A program made the position numbers and the translations under genes. The notes below the pieces were generated by a model. It was not told where the DNA came from, searched no databases, and saw nothing but the letters and a program-made list of their open reading frames with translations. A stretch of DNA of 64,000 bases from Sphingomonadaceae bacterium (GTDB taxonomy: Bacteria; Pseudomonadota; Alphaproteobacteria; Sphingomonadales; Sphingomonadaceae), in the NCBI GenBank assembly GCA_024236195.1, contig JACKKZ010000004.1, forward strand, positions 537,547 to 601,546, read 5' to 3'. Positions 15,737 through 24,483 of this stretch are shown here, in pieces (the first letter of the stretch is position 1; each line of letters begins with the position of its first letter).

Positions 15737-17518
15737 ATGGCTTCCCGTTCCCTTTCTGCTGTTTGCGGTGTTGAACACTCCTTGTCAGGCAAGGCATGGC
15801 AATGGCGTGGCGGCAATATGGATATCGGCCCAGGCGGGCTCGATCAGGATATCGTCAACCAGTTGCTGCTTTCGCGCGGTGTTGCCCCGGACGATATTGA
15901 GCGGCACCGCAATCCGACCTTGCGCAGTTTCCTGCCTGACCCTTCCATCTTCCGCGACATGGATGCTGCGGCCGAACGGCTTGCGCAGGCGATCCTGGGG
16001 CAGGAAAAAGTCACCATTTACGGTGATTACGACGTTGACGGTGCTACCAGTGCAGCCTTGATGATCCGGCTGCTTCGAATGCTCGGCCATGATGCGCAGT
16101 ACTATATCCCGGACCGTTTGCTGGAAGGCTATGGCCCCAGTGGCGAAGCACTGGTGAAGCTGGCGGAGCAAGGTTCCACGCTGATCGTTACAGTCGATTG
16201 CGGTGCCATGGCCTTTGATGCCTTGCAGCAGGCCCGCGATGCCGGGGTCGATGTGATTGTGGTCGATCACCACAAATGCGCGGCCGAACTGCCCAAGGCG
16301 GCAGCACTGGTCAATCCGAACCGGCTGGACGAAGCCGATGATGCAGCCGCCCATGGCCATCTCGCGGCGGTAGGCGTTGCATTCCTGCTCGGCATCGCCT
16401 TGGTCCGCACCTTGCGCGAGCGGGATTATTTTGCGGACCGGCCCGAACCGAACCTCATGGGCTTGCTGGATATTGTCGCGTTGGGAACCGTGGCCGACGT
16501 TGCTGCGCTGCACGGTCTGAACCGGGCCTTTGTGGCGCAGGGACTGAAGGTGATGGCGCGGCGTGACAATATTGGCATGGCGGCGCTGATTGATGCGAGC
16601 CGTCTGAAACGTGCGCCACAATGCAGCGATCTGGGTTTTGCCCTGGGGCCGCGTATCAATGCGGGCGGGCGCGTCGGCGAATCAACGCTGGGTGTGCGCT
16701 TGCTAACCACTGAAGATCCGGACGAAGCCGCTGCCATCGCTGCGCAGCTATCCACGCTGAATGAAGAGCGTCGGGCGATCGAAGCCGCGGTGCAGCAAGC
16801 TGCAGAGGAACAGCTTGCCGGGCAGCATAACCGCGCGGTGCACTTGCTGTCCGGTTCGGACTGGCACCCCGGCGTGATCGGCATCGTGGCCGGGCGGATC
16901 AAGGAAAAGACTGGCAAGCCCTCACTTGTCATCGCGCTGGACGAGGAAACCGGCCAGGGCAAGGGTTCTGGCCGCTCTATTGCCGGGGTCGATTTGGGGG
17001 CGGCGATCATTGCCGCACGCGAATCGGGCCTGCTGGTGGCCGGGGGCGGACATGCCATGGCTGCCGGGCTGACGGTGGAGGCTGGCCGCGTTGAGGAACT
17101 GGCGGAATGGCTGGACGGGATGCTGGAAGGTCCGGTGGCGCGCGCCATGGCCGGGCAGGCATTGCAGCTGGACCTCTCGCTGGTGCCCGGCGGGCTGACC
17201 CCGGCGCTGGTGGAGACGCTGGATAGCGCGGGTCCCTATGGCATGGGCTGGCCGGGGCCGCGTGTTGCCGTCGGCCCGGTCTATCTGATGAAAGCCGATA
17301 TTGTCGGAACGGACCACGTCCGCATCATTGCGGGCGGGGATGATGGCCGCAGTTTCAAAGCCATCGCCTTTCGCGCGGCAGAAAGTGACATGGGCCAGGC
17401 GCTGCTCCACGCCCCGAAAGGGCGCAAATTCTGGCTCGCCGGACGGGTGAAGATTGACGATTGGGGCGCTCGCCCGCAGGCGGAGCTGCATCTGGAAGAT
17501 GCTGCCTTCGCCGATTAA
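15737..17518 (+). CDS. recJ: Single-stranded-DNA-specific exonuclease RecJ
   Basis: 5'-3' ssDNA exonuclease for RecF-pathway recombination and mismatch repair; 593 residues, as expected. DHH-family motifs are clear: YGDYDVDGATSAAL (motif I/II metal ligands), VTVDCGAMA, VIVVDHHKC (DHH motif), then LGPRINAGGRVGE and the DHHA1 motif GGGHAMAAGLTV in the C-terminal half. Start at ATG 15737 gives an N-terminus (MASRSLSAV...) in line with relatives. Followed by tRNA-Glu. Confidence 0.95.
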   Translation: MASRSLSAVCGVEHSLSGKAWQWRGGNMDIGPGGLDQDIVNQLLLSRGVAPDDIERHRNPTLRSFLPDPSIFRDMDAAAERLAQAILGQEKVTIYGDYDVDGATSAALMIRLLRMLGHDAQYYIPDRLLEGYGPSGEALVKLAEQGSTLIVTVDCGAMAFDALQQARDAGVDVIVVDHHKCAAELPKAAALVNPNRLDEADDAAAHGHLAAVGVAFLLGIALVRTLRERDYFADRPEPNLMGLLDIVALGTVADVAALHGLNRAFVAQGLKVMARRDNIGMAALIDASRLKRAPQCSDLGFALGPRINAGGRVGESTLGVRLLTTEDPDEAAAIAAQLSTLNEERRAIEAAVQQAAEEQLAGQHNRAVHLLSGSDWHPGVIGIVAGRIKEKTGKPSLVIALDEETGQGKGSGRSIAGVDLGAAIIAARESGLLVAGGGHAMAAGLTVEAGRVEELAEWLDGMLEGPVARAMAGQALQLDLSLVPGGLTPALVETLDSAGPYGMGWPGPRVAVGPVYLMKADIVGTDHVRIIAGGDDGRSFKAIAFRAAESDMGQALLHAPKGRKFWLAGRVKIDDWGARPQAELHLEDAAFAD

Positions 17519-17598
17519 TTCACTTTTGTTGCAAGAAAGCCGATTGCGAGACTTGACCGCCTCGCTCCACCCCCCTAAAGGCGCGCTTCCACCGCGAC

Positions 17599-17674
17599 GG
17601 CCCCTTCGTCTAGCGGTCTAGGACGCCGCCCTTTCACGGCGGAAACACGGGTTCGAGTCCCGTAGGGGTCACCA
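17599..17674 (+). tRNA. tRNA-Glu (anticodon TTC)
   Basis: A 76-nt cloverleaf: acceptor GGCCCCT pairs with AGGGGTC (one G-U), anticodon stem CCGCC/GGCGG with TTC in the loop, T arm CGGGTTCGAGTCCCG, discriminator A and an encoded CCA end. Lies between recJ and phoR. Confidence 0.97.
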
Positions 17675-17768
17675 CGGTGGACAATTGCCCAAGCGGCAAT
17701 GCTCCCCCACAATTTGTTGGACTTTCAGGCTGGTCCCTTGCGGCTTCGCTCTGTATGGCCTCCCCGCG

Positions 17769-18971
17769 ATGGATGCACAGCGCAACATTCCGTGGGTCGG
17801 CATTTCCTTTGCCATTGCCACTTTCCTCGGCCTGTTGACGATGGGAATCGACCTCGGCCTCGCTCTCGCGGTGCTGGTGGTGTGGAGCGGTACGCTGTGG
17901 CTTGCCGCTGCCCGCCCCCCGGAATTTGTGCGCATCCAGGATGAAGGCCCATTCAATCGCGCCAGCATGGAACAGGTGATCGAACATTCCGGCACCCCGA
18001 TCCTGTTTACCGAACGCAACCGAATCACCATGGCCAGCCGCAGCGCGCGCGAAGTGCTGGGTGGCCATATTGTCGGCCAGGATATCCGGGTCGCCTTGCG
18101 CCATCCAGAAGCCATCGCTTTGCTTGACCGTGGAGGCAGTGGTTCCGCCGTAATCCATGGCCTGACCCGCAGGCGGGACATCTGGCGGATGCAGCGACAG
18201 GTCATGGATGGTGACAGTGCAGTGGTGGAGCTGATAAACCAGACAGCCGAGGCCGATATCAGCCGCGCCCACACCGATTTTGTGGCCAATGCCAGCCACG
18301 AGCTGCGCACTCCGCTTGCCTCCATCATCGGTTATGTCGAAACAGTGTCCGAAGGGCTGGAAGACGAGAGTCTCGATACACCCACGGCGACCCGGTTCCT
18401 GGGCACCATCCACAAGGAAGCCCGCCGCCTGCAAGGGCTCGTCAGCGATCTCATGTCTCTCTCGCGGGTGGAGGCAGAGAAGCATGACCAGCCAGCAGAG
18501 CATGTCCGCCTGCGCTCGCTGGTGGAACGCGCAGCGCGCGATGCGGCAGGGGAAGATCGCGTCAGCCGCCTGCGCCTCACTCTTGCTCCGGGAATCACTG
18601 TGCGCGGGGATACCCAACAGCTGGAGCAATTGATCCGCAATTTGGTGGATAATGCGCTGAAATATGGCGATTCTGCCAAGCCAGTGCAGGTGCTGCTGAA
18701 CGTGGCAGACAATGGCGATGCGCAAATACAGGTTCTGGATGAAGGCGAAGGCATCGCGCCTGAGCATCTCCCTCACCTCACCCGCCGCTTTTACCGGACC
18801 GATCCGGGACGTAGCAGGGCGTCGGGCGGGACCGGACTGGGTCTGGCGATTGTGAAGCATATTGTGGAGCGTCACCGCGGACGGCTCGACATCCAGAGCA
18901 AGCTGGGCAAGGGAACCCATATCACTGTCCGCATTCCGCAAATTGAAACGCAAGACGACAATCTGTCATAG
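17769..18971 (+). CDS. phoR: Phosphate regulon sensor histidine kinase PhoR
   Basis: About 400 residues. Two N-terminal membrane segments, a PAS-like region (SMEQVIEHSGTPILF), then the HisKA box NASHELRTPLASIIGYVE with His177, and an ATPase domain with N box (LIRNLVDNALKYG), G1 (DEGEGI) and G2 (GGTGLGLAIVKHI). It phosphorylates PhoB when phosphate is scarce and is held off by the Pst transporter and PhoU. The ATG at 17769 starts right before the first membrane helix; an earlier in-frame ATG at 17685 abuts the tRNA and is unlikely. First gene of the phosphate cluster. Confidence 0.92.
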   Translation: MDAQRNIPWVGISFAIATFLGLLTMGIDLGLALAVLVVWSGTLWLAAARPPEFVRIQDEGPFNRASMEQVIEHSGTPILFTERNRITMASRSAREVLGGHIVGQDIRVALRHPEAIALLDRGGSGSAVIHGLTRRRDIWRMQRQVMDGDSAVVELINQTAEADISRAHTDFVANASHELRTPLASIIGYVETVSEGLEDESLDTPTATRFLGTIHKEARRLQGLVSDLMSLSRVEAEKHDQPAEHVRLRSLVERAARDAAGEDRVSRLRLTLAPGITVRGDTQQLEQLIRNLVDNALKYGDSAKPVQVLLNVADNGDAQIQVLDEGEGIAPEHLPHLTRRFYRTDPGRSRASGGTGLGLAIVKHIVERHRGRLDIQSKLGKGTHITVRIPQIETQDDNLS

Positions 18972-18981
18972 AGATGTCACA
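18963..18981 (+). promoter_or_regulatory. Pho box (PhoB binding site) before pstC
   Basis: CTGTCATAGAGATGTCACA contains two TGTCA repeats (18964-18968 and 18975-18979) spaced exactly 11 nt, matching the PhoB consensus CTGTCAT-A/T-rich-CTGTCAC apart from one base in the second repeat. It overlaps the last codons and stop of phoR and sits 119 nt before pstC, so phosphate starvation probably drives pstCAB-phoU-phoB from here. Confidence 0.82.
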
Positions 18982-19099
18982 ATTCTTGAACATCGCGCCC
19001 GCATCAGGGCATAGATCGCAAGCCGATTCTGTCCTTTCGCAGCATCATGCTGTGTTCCCATCCGCCCGACACCGGGCATAGACGAGGCCAATACCGACT

Positions 19100-20485
19100 A
19101 TGTCCCCTGCGATCCTGCTCCTGCTGGCGCTTGGCCTTGGTTTGGCAGGCTGGCTTGCTGCGCGTGCGCGGGCCTGGAGTTTCCAGCGCGCACCGGGCGC
19201 GGAAAAGCTGGCGGCACTGCCCAATTACCATGGCTGGTATGTGGCCCTGTGGATACTTGTCCCGGTCCTTGCCTTTATCATGCTGTGGAGCCTGATCGCC
19301 CCGCAGCTGGTGGCGCAACATGTGCTGGCCAGCCCGGCTGCCGCTGACCTTCCTGCCTTTGGATTCCAGCGCGACAATATCCTGCGGGAAGCCCGCGCGG
19401 TTGCGAGCGGCGCATCGCAAGCTGTCTTCAACCCCGCTGCCGAAGCGCTGGTGGAACCCTATCGCGAGGCGCTGTCGCGCTACAACATGATCGGGATCGC
19501 CATCACCCTGCTGATTGCTTTCCTCGCCGGTGCGTGGTCTTTCCTGAGGCTCAAGCCCGATTTCACGGCACGTACGCGGGTGGAAAAGGCTGTGATGGCG
19601 ATCCTGCTATTTGCCTCGCTGGTGGCGATCCTTACGACGCTGGGCATCGTGGTGAGCCTCGTTTTCGAGACTTTCCGCTTCTTCGGGATGGTCAGCCCGA
19701 TTGATTTCCTGTTCGGCACTCATTGGGGACCAGACCCGATGAGCAACCCGGACAATCCAGATGGCAGCCGCTATGGCGCTATCCCGCTGTTCTGGGGCAC
19801 GATCTATATCGGTGCGATCATTGCCATGATCGTGGCCATCCCGCTGGGCCTGATGAGCGCGATTTACCTCACCCAATATGCGTCGCCCAAATGGCGCGCA
19901 TGGCTGAAGCCCGCGCTGGAAATCCTCGCCGGGGTGCCGACCGTGGTCTATGGCTATTTCGCAGCGCTGACTGTTGCCCCGGCCATCCGCGACTTTGCCA
20001 TTTCCATCGGCATAACCAGCGCCTCCAGCGAGAGCGCACTGGCCGCTGGTCTGGTGATGGGGATCATGATTATCCCCTTTGTTTCCTCCATGGCAGACGA
20101 TTCCATAGCCGCTGTCCCGCAAGCGATGCGCGATGGCAGCCTTGCGATGGGTGCGACAACCTCCGAGACCATCCGCCGGGTGCTGGTGCCGGCCGCCCTG
20201 CCCGGCATCGTAGCCGGGATCATGCTCGCCATCAGCCGCGCCATTGGCGAAACCATGATCGTGGTGATGGCTGCCGGTGCCTCCGCCAACCTGACTGCCA
20301 ACCCGCTGGAAGCGATGACCACTGTCACTTTCCAGATCGTGGCCATGCTGACCGGCGAGGGGAGCTTTGACCATCCGGCGACGCTGAGCGCCTTTGCCCT
20401 GGGCTTCGTGCTGTTCCTGGTCACCCTTGGCCTCAATTTCATCGCCCTGCGCGTCGTGAAACGGTTCCGTGAAGCCTATAGGTGA
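19100..20485 (+). CDS. pstC: Phosphate ABC transporter permease PstC
   Basis: A 461-residue inner-membrane permease, longer than E. coli PstC because of an extra N-terminal part with two or three membrane segments and a periplasmic loop, a form common in alphaproteobacteria. The ABC permease core is in the C-terminal half: EILAGVPTVVYGYFA, MADDSIAAVPQAMRDGSLAM then GATTSETIRRVLVPAALPGI (the EAA-type loop contacting PstB) and AISRAIGETMIVVMAAG. Forms the channel with PstA. Downstream of a Pho box and overlapping pstA by 17 nt. Confidence 0.94.
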   Translation: MSPAILLLLALGLGLAGWLAARARAWSFQRAPGAEKLAALPNYHGWYVALWILVPVLAFIMLWSLIAPQLVAQHVLASPAAADLPAFGFQRDNILREARAVASGASQAVFNPAAEALVEPYREALSRYNMIGIAITLLIAFLAGAWSFLRLKPDFTARTRVEKAVMAILLFASLVAILTTLGIVVSLVFETFRFFGMVSPIDFLFGTHWGPDPMSNPDNPDGSRYGAIPLFWGTIYIGAIIAMIVAIPLGLMSAIYLTQYASPKWRAWLKPALEILAGVPTVVYGYFAALTVAPAIRDFAISIGITSASSESALAAGLVMGIMIIPFVSSMADDSIAAVPQAMRDGSLAMGATTSETIRRVLVPAALPGIVAGIMLAISRAIGETMIVVMAAGASANLTANPLEAMTTVTFQIVAMLTGEGSFDHPATLSAFALGFVLFLVTLGLNFIALRVVKRFREAYR

Positions 20486-21731
20486 GACCATCGCCCCCAC
20501 CCGCACACCTGCTTTCGAAGCGCGGCTGAAGAAGCGCTATGCCGCAGAGCGCCGGTTCAAGATGGCCGGGCTTGGCGCCATCCTGTTTTCCGTCGCTGTC
20601 ACGGCATTCCTGCTGGTCACCATGACGATCAACGGCTTTGGCGGTTTCCAGCGCACCGAAATGAAAGTGCCGATTGACCTGAGCGCAGCCGGGGTCGCTG
20701 TCGATACCAGCAGCACGGACGAAAACAGTGCTGTGCAGGCGCTGCAGATGCAGTCATTGCCGGAAATCGTCAGCTTCAGCACCGAACAGGCACTGGGCGC
20801 GGAGGCGCCCGAAGAAATCAGTCCTGATGCTTGGCGCGAAGTTGCTTCGCGTATTTATGTGTAATCCGCAATTGATGGAAGGGCAGCATGAGTTCTGGCT
20901 CCCTGCCAGTGCAGACCTTGCCGCAGGTTTTGGCGGCGAAGGATCCCCCGAAGATGCAGGCACTGGCCACGCAGCTGGAAGCCAAAGGGTGCTGGCGAAC
21001 AAGTTCGATATCGGCTTCCTCAGCCGTTCGGATGCGACCGACCCGCAACAGGTTGGCATCTGGGGCGCACTCAAGGGTTCGATGCTGACCATGCTGGTCA
21101 CGCTGCTGCTGGCGTTCCCCATCGGGGTGCTGGCTGCTCTCTACCTTGAGGAATATGCACCAAAGAACCGCTGGACTGACCTGATCGAGGTTTCGATCAA
21201 CAATCTTGCAGCCGTGCCGTCGATCATTTTCGGCCTGCTGGGTCTCGCTGTGTTCCTGTGGATCTTCCCCAATTACCGCTCTGCCCCCGTTGATCGGGGG
21301 CATGACGCTGGCATTGATGACCATGCCGGTGATCGTCATTTCCGGGCGTAACGCGATCAAGGCGGTCCCGCCGTCTATCCGCGACAGGGCGCTGGCGATT
21401 GGCGCCAGCCGGTGCAGGTCGTGTTCCACCACGTTCTCCCGCTTGCCCTGCCCGGCATCCTGACTGGCACCATTATCGGCATGGCCCGTGCGCTGGGTGA
21501 AACCGCGCCGCTGCTGATGATCGGGATGCGCGCCTTTGTCGCGACTCCGCCGGAAGGGTTCACTTCGCCTGCTACCGTTTTGCCGGTGCAGATTTTTTCC
21601 TGTGGTCGGACGAAATTGACCGTGGTTTCGTGGAACGCACATCTGCTGCTATTATCGTCCTCCTGCTGTTCCTCCTGCTGATGAATGGCATTGCCATCTA
21701 CCTGCGCAACCGTTTCGAGAAAAAGTGGTGA
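20469..21731 (+). pseudogene. pstA: Phosphate ABC transporter permease PstA, broken by at least six indels (probable sequencing errors)
   Basis: The N-terminal DUF3333-type region, then permease motifs, are all present but spread over three frames. Visible breaks: an extra T in GTGTAAT near 20861; C5 instead of C4 near 20947; a missing G in AAAGGG near 20988; C5 instead of C4 near 21290; a missing C in AGCCGG near 21410; and a T6 run near 21595 that is too long or one short. Each is in or beside a homopolymer and the encoded protein is restored on correction (e.g. EYAPKNRWTDLIEVSINN, ISGRNAIKAVPPSIRD, MARALGETAPLLMIGM). GTG start at 20469. Most likely a functional gene with consensus errors. 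Confidence 0.88.
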
Positions 21732-22514
21732 CTGTAGTCCATCCCAACTGGAAGAAACCGACGCCAAAATGCGGGCGCGGGACGTCTCTGTCTATTACGG
21801 GGACAAAGAAAGCCATCGACGAAGTGTCGATTGATATCCCGACCAAATATGTGACTGCCTTTATTGGCCCGTCCGGTTGCGGGAAATCGACCTTCCTGCG
21901 GACGCTGAACCGCATGAATGATACAATCCCCTCGGCGCGGGTCGAGGAGAAATCACGCTCGACGGCGATGATATCTATCGTTCAAAATGGACGTGGTGCA
22001 GCTGCGCGCACGGGTGGGGATGGTGTTCCAGAAGCCCAATCCCTTCCCCAAGTCGATTTATGAAAACATTGTCTATGGCCCACGCATTCACGGGCTTGCC
22101 GATGGCAAGGCTGAGCTGGACGAAATTGTCAGACGCTCGCTCCAGCGCGCCGGCCTGTGGAACGAGGTGAAGGATCGCCTGACCGACAGCGGCACTGCCC
22201 TGTCTGGCGGCCAGCAACAGCGCCTGTGTATAGCGCGCGCGATCGCCGTCGATCCCGAAGTGATCCTGATGGACGAGCCTTGCTCTGCGCTCGATCCGAT
22301 TGCGACTGCCAAGATCGAGGAACTGATTGACGAATTGAGCGGCCGTTTTGCTATCGTGATCGTGACACACTCGATGCAGCAGGCTGCGCGCGTTTCGCAA
22401 AGAACCGCCTTTTTCCATCTTGGGAAAATGGTAGAATATGGTCGCACTTCTGACATATTCACCAATCCGCTGGAAGAGCGGACCAAGGATTACATCACAG
22501 GGCGGTACGGCTGA
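21728..22514 (+). pseudogene. pstB: Phosphate ABC transporter ATPase PstB, broken by at least four indels (probable sequencing errors)
   Basis: Walker A GPSGCGKST, signature ALSGGQQQRLCIARA, Walker B VILMDEP and the H-loop VTHSM are all intact, but the frame changes four times: a missing C in CATCCCAACTG (21746), an extra A in GACAAAG (about 21805), a missing G in GAGGAG (about 21947) and a missing A in TCAAAATGG (about 21985). Correction gives a normal ~260-residue PstB. The GTG at 21728 overlaps the pstA stop. PstB powers phosphate uptake with PstC, PstA and a PstS that is not in this window. Confidence 0.88.
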
Positions 22515-23182
22515 TGAGCGAACATACGGTCAAGGCATTTGACGAAGACATTACCCGCCTGCGCGGCCTGATCGCCGAAATGGGCGGGCTGGCCGAAGTC
22601 GCCATCCAGGAAGGGATGGAAGCCCTGATCAAGGGTGACGAGGATCTGGCCGTCGAAGTGGTTGCGCGCGACAAGAAGATCGACGCACTCGAATCCGAAG
22701 TCGACAAGCTGGCCGTGCGGATCATTGCCCTGCGCGCGCCGATGGCGGATGATTTGCGCGAGGTGATCGCTGCGATGAAGATTGCCGGCGTGGTTGAGCG
22801 GATTGGCGATTATTCCAAGAACATCGCCAAGCGCGTGAAGGATATTGACGAGCGCAAGCATTTCGAACCGCTCGCGCTACTCCCTGCCATGGCCGAACTG
22901 GCCAGCGAAATGGTGCATGATGTGCTGACCGCCTATGCTGCGCGCGATCCTGTGCTGGCGCGCGAAGTGATCGCTGCGGACAACAAGGTCGATGCTTTCT
23001 ACAACAGTATTTTCCGCAATGTTGTGAGCTACATGGTCGAAAATCCCGCGACGATTTCCAGCGCAGCGCAAATCCTGTTCATTGCCCGCAATATCGAACG
23101 GATCGGCGACCATGCGACCAATGTTGCCGAGATGGTGCATTTCGCCGCGACCGGCAACTACCCTCCGGACGAGGACCACTGA
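22514..23182 (+). CDS. phoU: Phosphate signalling protein PhoU
   Basis: A 222-residue all-helical protein of two tandem PhoU domains, each with a metal-binding E/DxxxD motif: DKKIDALESEVDKL in the first and DNKVDAFYNSIFRN in the second, followed by ERIGDHATNVAEMV. PhoU links PstSCAB to PhoR and represses PhoB phosphorylation under phosphate excess. The ATG overlaps the pstB stop by one base, so translation is coupled. Frame is intact, in contrast to pstA and pstB just before it. Confidence 0.95.
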   Translation: MSEHTVKAFDEDITRLRGLIAEMGGLAEVAIQEGMEALIKGDEDLAVEVVARDKKIDALESEVDKLAVRIIALRAPMADDLREVIAAMKIAGVVERIGDYSKNIAKRVKDIDERKHFEPLALLPAMAELASEMVHDVLTAYAARDPVLAREVIAADNKVDAFYNSIFRNVVSYMVENPATISSAAQILFIARNIERIGDHATNVAEMVHFAATGNYPPDEDH

Positions 23183-23264
23183 TCTGACCCCTGCCACATT
23201 CGGGTCGTGAAAGTGTAACATTGCACGTGCTTGGTCTGTCCACCAACAGATAGCGAGTCGTGAC

Positions 23265-23951
23265 GTGTCAGCAGCCAAACTCCTTCTTGTCGAAGATGAT
23301 CCAGCCCTGCTGGAACTGCTCGAATACCGCTTTCGTAACGAAGGCTATGAAGTCCGTGCGACACCTGATGGTGATGAAGCGCTGATCCTCGCTGCTGAAG
23401 ACGCTCCCGACCTCGTTATTCTCGACTGGATGATCGAAGGGACCAGCGGGATCGAAGTCTGCCGCCGCCTGCGCCGTGACAAGGCGACCGCCCATGTCCC
23501 GATCATCATGCTGACAGCGCGCGAAGCGGAGGATGACCGGATTCGCGGACTGGAAACCGGAGCGGATGATTACCTTACCAAACCGTTCAGCCCACGCGAA
23601 TTGCTTGCCCGTGTGGCGGCAGTGATGCGGCGTATCCGCCCTGCGCTGGCCGGCGAATCCATCGAAGTGGGTGAAATCCGCCTCGATCCGGTGGCGCACA
23701 AGGTCGAACGGCGCGGCAAGGTGTTGCAACTTGGCCCGACCGAGTATCGCCTGCTCAAATTCCTGATGGAAAGCCCCGGCCGCGTCTTTAGCCGGGGGCA
23801 GTTGCTCGATGGTGTGTGGGGCACCGGCAGCGATATCGAATTGCGCACGGTTGATGTGCATATCCGCCGCCTGCGCAAGGCCATCGAGATTGAGGGTGTG
23901 AAAGACCCTATCCGCACGGTCCGCTCTGCCGGTTACGCGCTCGAGGCTTAG
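23265..23951 (+). CDS. phoB: Phosphate regulon response regulator PhoB
   Basis: A 228-residue OmpR/PhoB-family activator. Receiver domain with acidic pocket EDD near residue 10, phosphoacceptor Asp54 in VILDWM, conserved TAREAEDD and K-P switch (TKPFSPRELLARV). C-terminal winged helix with the PhoB-like GPTEYRLLKFLMESPGRVFS and recognition segment TVDVHIRRLRKAIE. It starts with GTG at 23265. It should bind the Pho box before pstC. A gap of 82 nt follows phoU, so it may also have its own promoter; I saw no Pho box there. Confidence 0.95.
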   Translation: MSAAKLLLVEDDPALLELLEYRFRNEGYEVRATPDGDEALILAAEDAPDLVILDWMIEGTSGIEVCRRLRRDKATAHVPIIMLTAREAEDDRIRGLETGADDYLTKPFSPRELLARVAAVMRRIRPALAGESIEVGEIRLDPVAHKVERRGKVLQLGPTEYRLLKFLMESPGRVFSRGQLLDGVWGTGSDIELRTVDVHIRRLRKAIEIEGVKDPIRTVRSAGYALEA

Positions 23952-23957
23952 GCAGTT

Positions 23958-24395
23958 TTAGCGATAGGGATTGCGCAGGGATGGTTTCTCTTCCCAGCCC
24001 TTGTTGCGTTGCCAGCTGAAGCCCAGCGGCACCTGACAGCTCTGGCCGCTGATCGTGGCAGTGACATAGCCGCCCTCGCCCGCGCCAAAGCGGAAGGGGA
24101 TGTAGTAATCCGACCATTTGCCGCCTGCATTGGCGCGCACTTCGCGGCGGATCGGGCGCATATCACCATTGGTGATGGTCAGCTCTGCGCGCTCCCCCGG
24201 CTCCAAGCCATAGACCGCCAGCACGTAGAACCTGCCATTGGTGCCGATTTCGCCATAGCATTTCTGGTCCTGGTAGGAATCGACCCTAACCCAGCCCTGC
24301 TTGCTGACAATCGGGTCATAGGCATTCGCCGTTCCGGCGCTGGCCAGCGCGACCAGCGGGAGGGCTCGTGCCCATTTGCGAAGCGGGATGTGCAT
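23958..24395 (-). CDS. Exported protein of unknown function
   Basis: About 145 residues starting with a Sec signal peptide (basic MHIPLRKWAR, hydrophobic core, cleavage after GTANA). The mature part is small, with two cysteines (KCYGEIG, QSCQVPL) that could form a disulfide, and a beta-rich composition. AAGGAG lies 8 nt before the ATG at 24395, which rules out the longer frame. Family not recognised beyond being a typical sphingomonad periplasmic protein. Convergent with phoB. Confidence 0.68.
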   Translation of the reverse strand: MHIPLRKWARALPLVALASAGTANAYDPIVSKQGWVRVDSYQDQKCYGEIGTNGRFYVLAVYGLEPGERAELTITNGDMRPIRREVRANAGGKWSDYYIPFRFGAGEGGYVTATISGQSCQVPLGFSWQRNKGWEEKPSLRNPYR

Positions 24396-24483
24396 GGCAA
24401 AGCTCCTTGGGTGCGCTTTGGTGTTTACACCTCCACCGGTTTGCCCGCGCGGCCTGCGTTTGCGCTGGCCCGATACGGCACAG

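Noticed and set aside
20469..22514. Programmed ribosomal frameshifting in pstA/pstB
   Set aside because: About ten shifts in both directions, at unrelated runs, with no stimulatory structure; error is far simpler.
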